Below the pieces are notes generated by a model. It did no database searches and was not told where the DNA came from. It saw only the letters and a list, made by a program, of their open reading frames with translations. A DNA stretch of 7,258 nucleotides from DASXAQ01 sp036406615 (lineage in GTDB: Bacteria; Actinomycetota; UBA4738), in the NCBI GenBank assembly GCA_036406615.1, contig DASXAQ010000013.1, positions 1 through 7,258 on the forward strand, read 5' to 3'. The first letter of the stretch is position 1; every line of letters begins with the position of its first letter. Positions 4,548-7,258 of this stretch are shown here, piece by piece. The position numbers were made by a program, and so were the translations under genes.

Positions 4548-6134
4548 GTGACCGGGCGGAACGAAGCGATTGATCACGTCGTGGTGGTGCTCTTCGAGAA
4601 CCGTTCGTTCGACAACATGCTCGGACATCTGTACGGCCCCGGCGATGGCAAGACGTTCGATGGCGTGATCGGGAAGGAGCTGAGCAACCCGATCCCGGAC
4701 TGGGCCGAGCACGGCACGGACGGGAAGATCGTGCGGTACACCGTCGCGACGGACATGGACTCGCCCAACCCGGACTCGGGCGAGGAGTGGTACCACACGA
4801 ACACCCAGCTGTTCAACGTCCTCGACGAACACAACCGCTTCAAGATCGGGGAGCAGGTGACCGCGCCGTGGAACGCGCCGCCACCGGGTGCGCCACCGAC
4901 GATGGACGGGTTCGTCACGGACTACATCAGCACGTTCACCGCCGAGATGGGCCGTCAGCCCACCTTCGAGGAGTACGCGCACATCATGACGGGCTACACC
5001 CCGGAGCACCTGCCGGTGCTGAGCGGGATCGCACGCGAGTTCAGCGTGTTCGACCACTGGTTCTCGGAGGTGCCGTCGCAGACGTTCATGAACCGCTCCT
5101 TCTGGACGGCGGCGACATCGTCCGGATTGGTCGTGAACGCTCCGGCGAGGAAGTGGCTCTCGAAGAACCACGGGGAGACGATCTTCGAACGGTTGGAGGC
5201 CCACGGCAAGACCTGGAGGGTCTACATCATGGAGCCCATGCCGCTTTCGTTCACCGGGATCATCCACTATTCGCGACTGAAGGAACGGCTGGCCACACAC
5301 TTCGTGCCGTTCGCCGAGTTCGAGCGGGACTCGGCGGCGGGGACCCTGCCCGACTTCTCGTTCATCGAACCGAACTTCATCAGCGGCCACGGCGACTATC
5401 ATCCGGCGTTCGGTCGTTCATTCGCCGGTATGGACGTCGAATCCATGGACCCCCCGTCCTCCGTGCTTGCGGGAGAGGCGTTCCTGGAGCGCATCTTCAA
5501 CGCCTACCGCTCCAGCACCCAGGAGTCGGGCTCGAACGTCTGGAACACCTCCCTGCTGATCGGCTGGGATGAGCCGGGCGGAACCTACGATCACGTGCCG
5601 CCGGGAGCCGCCCCGCCGCCCGACCCCGATGCACCGGCCGGCGAATTGGGGTTCACGTTCGACCGATCCGGTTACCGCGTGCCGGCGGTCCTCGTCTCCC
5701 CCTGGATCCCGAAAGGCTCGGTGTTCAACGACGAGTTCCGCCACACATCCCTGATCGCCACCTTGCGGAAATCCTGGAACCTCGGCGGCGCGTTCACGCA
5801 GCGTGACGCCTCGGCACGAACGTTCGATGACGTGTTCACCCTCGACGAGCCACGAGATCCCGCGACCTGGACGACCATCACCGCCCTTCCGGTTCCAGCC
5901 TGGCACCTCGACGACGCGGCCCTCGCCAGGGGGCTCAGCGGACTCGGAAGGACCATCGCTCAGGGCATCATCGAACACGCCACGGAGCTCGGGGTCGAGC
6001 TCCCACTTGGGCTCGACAAACCTGAGGCGATCACCGCCGAGGTCATCATCGACGTTCTCCGCCGCATCGCCCGGCACTACTTTCCCCTCCTGGCGCCGGA
6101 CGCCGCACCCAGGGCTCCGGCTCCAGTGGCGTGA
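4548..6134 (+). CDS. Phosphoesterase family protein (phospholipase C / AcpA acid phosphatase type)
   Basis: A 528-aa member of the phosphoesterase family (Pfam PF04185), metal-dependent hydrolases of phosphate mono- or diesters within the alkaline phosphatase superfamily. Visible hallmarks are DHVVVVLFENRSFDNMLGHL (9-28) with metal-binding Glu17-Asn18; VPSQTFMNRSFW (175-186), where Thr179 is the likely nucleophile and NR follows; FIEPNF (272-277); HPAFG (285-289); SLLIGWDEPGGTYDHVPPG (335-353) with metal ligands Asp341-Glu342 and His349; VPAVLVSPWIPKGSV; and FRHTSL (397-402). Most relatives are secreted by Tat or Sec, but this one has no signal peptide: the catalytic motif begins at residue 8 and the upstream frame is closed by TGA at 4524-4526. 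GTG is supported by GAGGGGG (4536-4542). Residues about 435-528 form a helical extension with a Pro/Ala tail. Substrate (phospholipid, nucleotide or phosphomonoester) cannot be told. Confidence 0.88.
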   Translation: MTGRNEAIDHVVVVLFENRSFDNMLGHLYGPGDGKTFDGVIGKELSNPIPDWAEHGTDGKIVRYTVATDMDSPNPDSGEEWYHTNTQLFNVLDEHNRFKIGEQVTAPWNAPPPGAPPTMDGFVTDYISTFTAEMGRQPTFEEYAHIMTGYTPEHLPVLSGIAREFSVFDHWFSEVPSQTFMNRSFWTAATSSGLVVNAPARKWLSKNHGETIFERLEAHGKTWRVYIMEPMPLSFTGIIHYSRLKERLATHFVPFAEFERDSAAGTLPDFSFIEPNFISGHGDYHPAFGRSFAGMDVESMDPPSSVLAGEAFLERIFNAYRSSTQESGSNVWNTSLLIGWDEPGGTYDHVPPGAAPPPDPDAPAGELGFTFDRSGYRVPAVLVSPWIPKGSVFNDEFRHTSLIATLRKSWNLGGAFTQRDASARTFDDVFTLDEPRDPATWTTITALPVPAWHLDDAALARGLSGLGRTIAQGIIEHATELGVELPLGLDKPEAITAEVIIDVLRRIARHYFPLLAPDAAPRAPAPVA

Positions 6135-6175
6135 CTCAGGTGCCCGCCCGGTCAAGAAGCGCTCATGGCGAATTG

Positions 6176-6210
6176 GAAGCCGGCGGACCCGTTTCGGGTC
6201 CGCCGGCTTC
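6176..6210. terminator. 16-bp perfect stem-loop between convergent genes
   Basis: GAAGCCGGCGGACCCG (6176-6191) pairs without mismatch with CGGGTCCGCCGGCTTC (6195-6210) around a TTT loop. It lies 41 bp after the phosphoesterase stop and 25 bp beyond the stop of the convergent membrane-protein gene, so it probably ends transcription from both sides. It lacks a U tract on either strand, as is usual for high-GC actinobacterial terminators. Confidence 0.8.
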
Positions 6211-6235
6211 GGGGAGAGCCGCTCGCGTGCTCGGG

Positions 6236-6664
6236 CTAGGGAGCCAGCTGGCGGCCGTGCAACGCTGCGGGGGTTCCGGCTTGCGGCGCTGAGGGCGTGG
6301 ACGTCGTGGTGGTTGGCGGCGTCGCGGGCAGGCCCAGCATCAGCCGTCCGTGCATCGCCTTGAGCTGCGCCAGCTGCGCGGCGTCCGAGGTGATTCCCGG
6401 GACTCCGATGGCCGGGGTCACGGCGCCGTGCGAGGCTGCCCGGTTCAGTGCCCGCTCGCCCGAGGCGGGGAACGGCGCTGCCTGCGGAACGGCCGCGACG
6501 CGCTCGGGAGCGCCGACCGACGTCGGCTGCGACGGCGCGGTCACCCGTCCGAGGACGAGCCCGCCGGCCAGCACGCCGCACAGGACGATCGCCGCCACGG
6601 CCCACCGGCCCCACCCGGTCTGCCGCCGACCCTGGTAGCTGAGGGTTCCTGCGTTGGTGCCCAT
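6236..6664 (-). CDS. Single-span membrane-anchored hypothetical protein (142 aa)
   Basis: A protein with a short cytoplasmic N-terminus (MGTNAGTLSYQGRRQTGWGR), one transmembrane helix (about 21-40, AVAAIVLCGVLAGGLVLG), and an extracytoplasmic part rich in Ala, Pro, Thr and Ser. The middle (about 85-112, GVPGITSDAAQLAQLKAMHG) is the most ordered-looking part and could form a short amphipathic helix; 113-133 is a low-complexity Pro/Thr/Ser linker. I recognise no family. A longer in-frame reading reaching 7066 is only antisense to the ligase gene. The ATG at 6664 is chosen because an AAGGAGGAGG-type purine tract (minus strand, about 6667-6677) precedes it at proper spacing. It may be an uncleaved signal anchor rather than a lipoprotein, as Cys29 lies within the helix without a good lipobox. 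Confidence 0.65.
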   Translation of the reverse strand: MGTNAGTLSYQGRRQTGWGRWAVAAIVLCGVLAGGLVLGRVTAPSQPTSVGAPERVAAVPQAAPFPASGERALNRAASHGAVTPAIGVPGITSDAAQLAQLKAMHGRLMLGLPATPPTTTTSTPSAPQAGTPAALHGRQLAP

Positions 6665-6724
6665 GTCCTCCTCCTTCCCTCCCACACCGATACGTTGCGC
6701 CCACGGTACGGACGGGCTGCTCGC

Positions 6725-6740
6725 CGGTCGGTGCCGACCG
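6725..6740. promoter_or_regulatory. 16-bp inverted repeat in the divergent intergenic region
   Basis: CGGTCGG (6725-6731) and CCGACCG (6734-6740) are perfect inverted halves around TG. The site lies between the leftward membrane-protein gene and the rightward ligase gene, 61 bp from one start and 47 bp from the other, where an operator shared by divergent promoters would sit. It does not resemble the actinobacterial LexA box (GAAC-N4-GTTC). It may also be a chance GC-rich hairpin. Confidence 0.3.
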
Positions 6741-6773
6741 CCACCTCCCGGGCGTGATGTCCGACACGTCCGC

Positions 6774-6779
6774 GACAAT
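6774..6779 (+). promoter_or_regulatory. Candidate -10 element (GACAAT) for leaderless ligase mRNA
   Basis: GACAAT matches the -10 consensus at 4 of 6 bases and ends 7 nt before the GTG at 6787, the distance at which initiation would fall on the start codon itself. The absence of a Shine-Dalgarno upstream is consistent with this. No -35 is recognised. Confidence 0.25.
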
Positions 6780-6786
6780 GGGCCGC

Positions 6787-7258
6787 GTGCGCTTCGCCGA
6801 GATCGCCCGGACCTCGTCGGACGTCGCCGCCTCGTCGTCGCGGCTGGCCAAGATCGAACGGCTCGCCGCGTGCCTGCGCGGCCTGAGCGCGCAGGAGGCG
6901 CCGATCGCTGTCGCGTACCTCTCCGGCTATCTGCCGCAGGGCTCGGTCGGCGTCGGCTGGGCCTCGATGCGGGACCTGCCGGAGCCCGCGCGGCGCGCGA
7001 CGCTGGAGCTGTCCCGCGTCGACGCGTCGTTCGGCAAGATCGCGGCGGCTTCCGGCCCCGGATCACAGTCGATCCGGCGCGAGGCGCTCCGATCCCTGTT
7101 CGGGCGGGCCACGGAGGCCGAACAGCGGTTCCTGCGCGGCCTGCTGTCGGGCGAGCTGCGCCAGGGTGCGCTCGAGGGCGTGATGGTCGAAGCGGTCGCG
7201 CGGGCCGCGGAGGTCCCGGCCCCCGAGGTCCGGCGCGCGGTGATGCTGGCAGGCGACC
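6787..7258 (+). CDS. ligB: ATP-dependent DNA ligase, N-terminal part (LigB type), cut by window end
   Basis: The first 157 residues of an ATP-dependent DNA ligase that seals nicks in duplex DNA; only the N-terminal helical DNA-binding domain is present. The start VRFAEIARTSSDVAASSSRL aligns residue for residue with my memory of mycobacterial LigB ([20 protein letters not shown]), which is why I choose GTG 6787. In-frame ATG codons at 6757 and 6778 would add 10 or 3 residues and have no better ribosome binding site. Later family blocks are AYLSGYLPQGSVGVGWASMR (43-62), the DAS-F-KIAAASGPGSQ region (79-94), FGRATEAEQRFLRGLLSGEL (105-124), RQGALEGVMVEAVA (125-138) and VRRAVMLAGD (148-157). The adenylation domain with the catalytic lysine lies beyond the window. 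It is an accessory ligase alongside the NAD-dependent LigA in actinobacteria. No Shine-Dalgarno is seen; GACAAT at 6774-6779 may be a -10 for leaderless expression. Confidence 0.88.
   Translation, partial: MRFAEIARTSSDVAASSSRLAKIERLAACLRGLSAQEAPIAVAYLSGYLPQGSVGVGWASMRDLPEPARRATLELSRVDASFGKIAAASGPGSQSIRREALRSLFGRATEAEQRFLRGLLSGELRQGALEGVMVEAVARAAEVPAPEVRRAVMLAGD

Noticed and set aside
5418..6851. Minus-strand open frame of about 480 codons crossing the phosphoesterase end, the terminator and the membrane-protein gene
   Set aside because: It would read through the 16-bp stem and overlap two supported genes in other frames; its product is low-complexity and Arg-rich.

Overview
The window looks like GC-rich chromosomal DNA from an actinobacterium, probably an uncultured soil or aquatic lineage. 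The evidence is strong G/C bias at third codon positions, GTG/TTG starts, a secreted coiled-coil wall protein of the PcsB/RipC type, and an ATP-dependent DNA ligase whose N-terminus follows mycobacterial LigB closely. I cannot place it to genus. There are no rRNA or tRNA genes, CRISPR arrays, insertion sequences or phage modules.

Layout. (1) Positions 1-117 are an exact reverse-complement copy of 418-534, most likely a fold-back chimera at a contig edge. The true left-hand gene, a TIGR03118-family extracellular protein, is therefore readable only from about 117 to 692. (2) Converging on it is a secreted coiled-coil protein with a C-terminal lysozyme-like domain (723-1868, minus). Upstream of that on the same strand is a four-helix DUF2269 membrane protein (1955-2422, minus). 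(3) Positions 2423-3120 hold no long conserved gene. They do contain an orderly small transcription unit: a -35/-10 pair, two perfect palindromes, a consensus Shine-Dalgarno, a 29-codon reading frame and tandem hairpins. A 70-aa Arg/His-rich small protein with a good ribosome binding site follows. (4) A DDAH/amidinotransferase-fold hydrolase (TTG start) and a VOC/glyoxalase-like protein lie 3 nt apart as an operon (3121-4422). (5) A 528-aa phosphoesterase of the phospholipase C/AcpA family (4548-6134) ends before a 16-bp perfect stem-loop at 6176-6210. That stem-loop also serves the convergent gene for a 142-aa single-span membrane-anchored protein (6236-6664, minus). (6) Diverging from the latter is the start of an ATP-dependent DNA ligase, cut by the right edge.

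The genes do not form one pathway. The envelope-related ones (TIGR03118, PcsB-like, DUF2269, membrane-anchored protein) are interleaved with single metabolic enzymes. The least explained part is the palindrome-controlled small reading frame at 2531-2728. The DDAH-like enzyme deserves attention because a substrate-pocket residue differs from true DDAHs.
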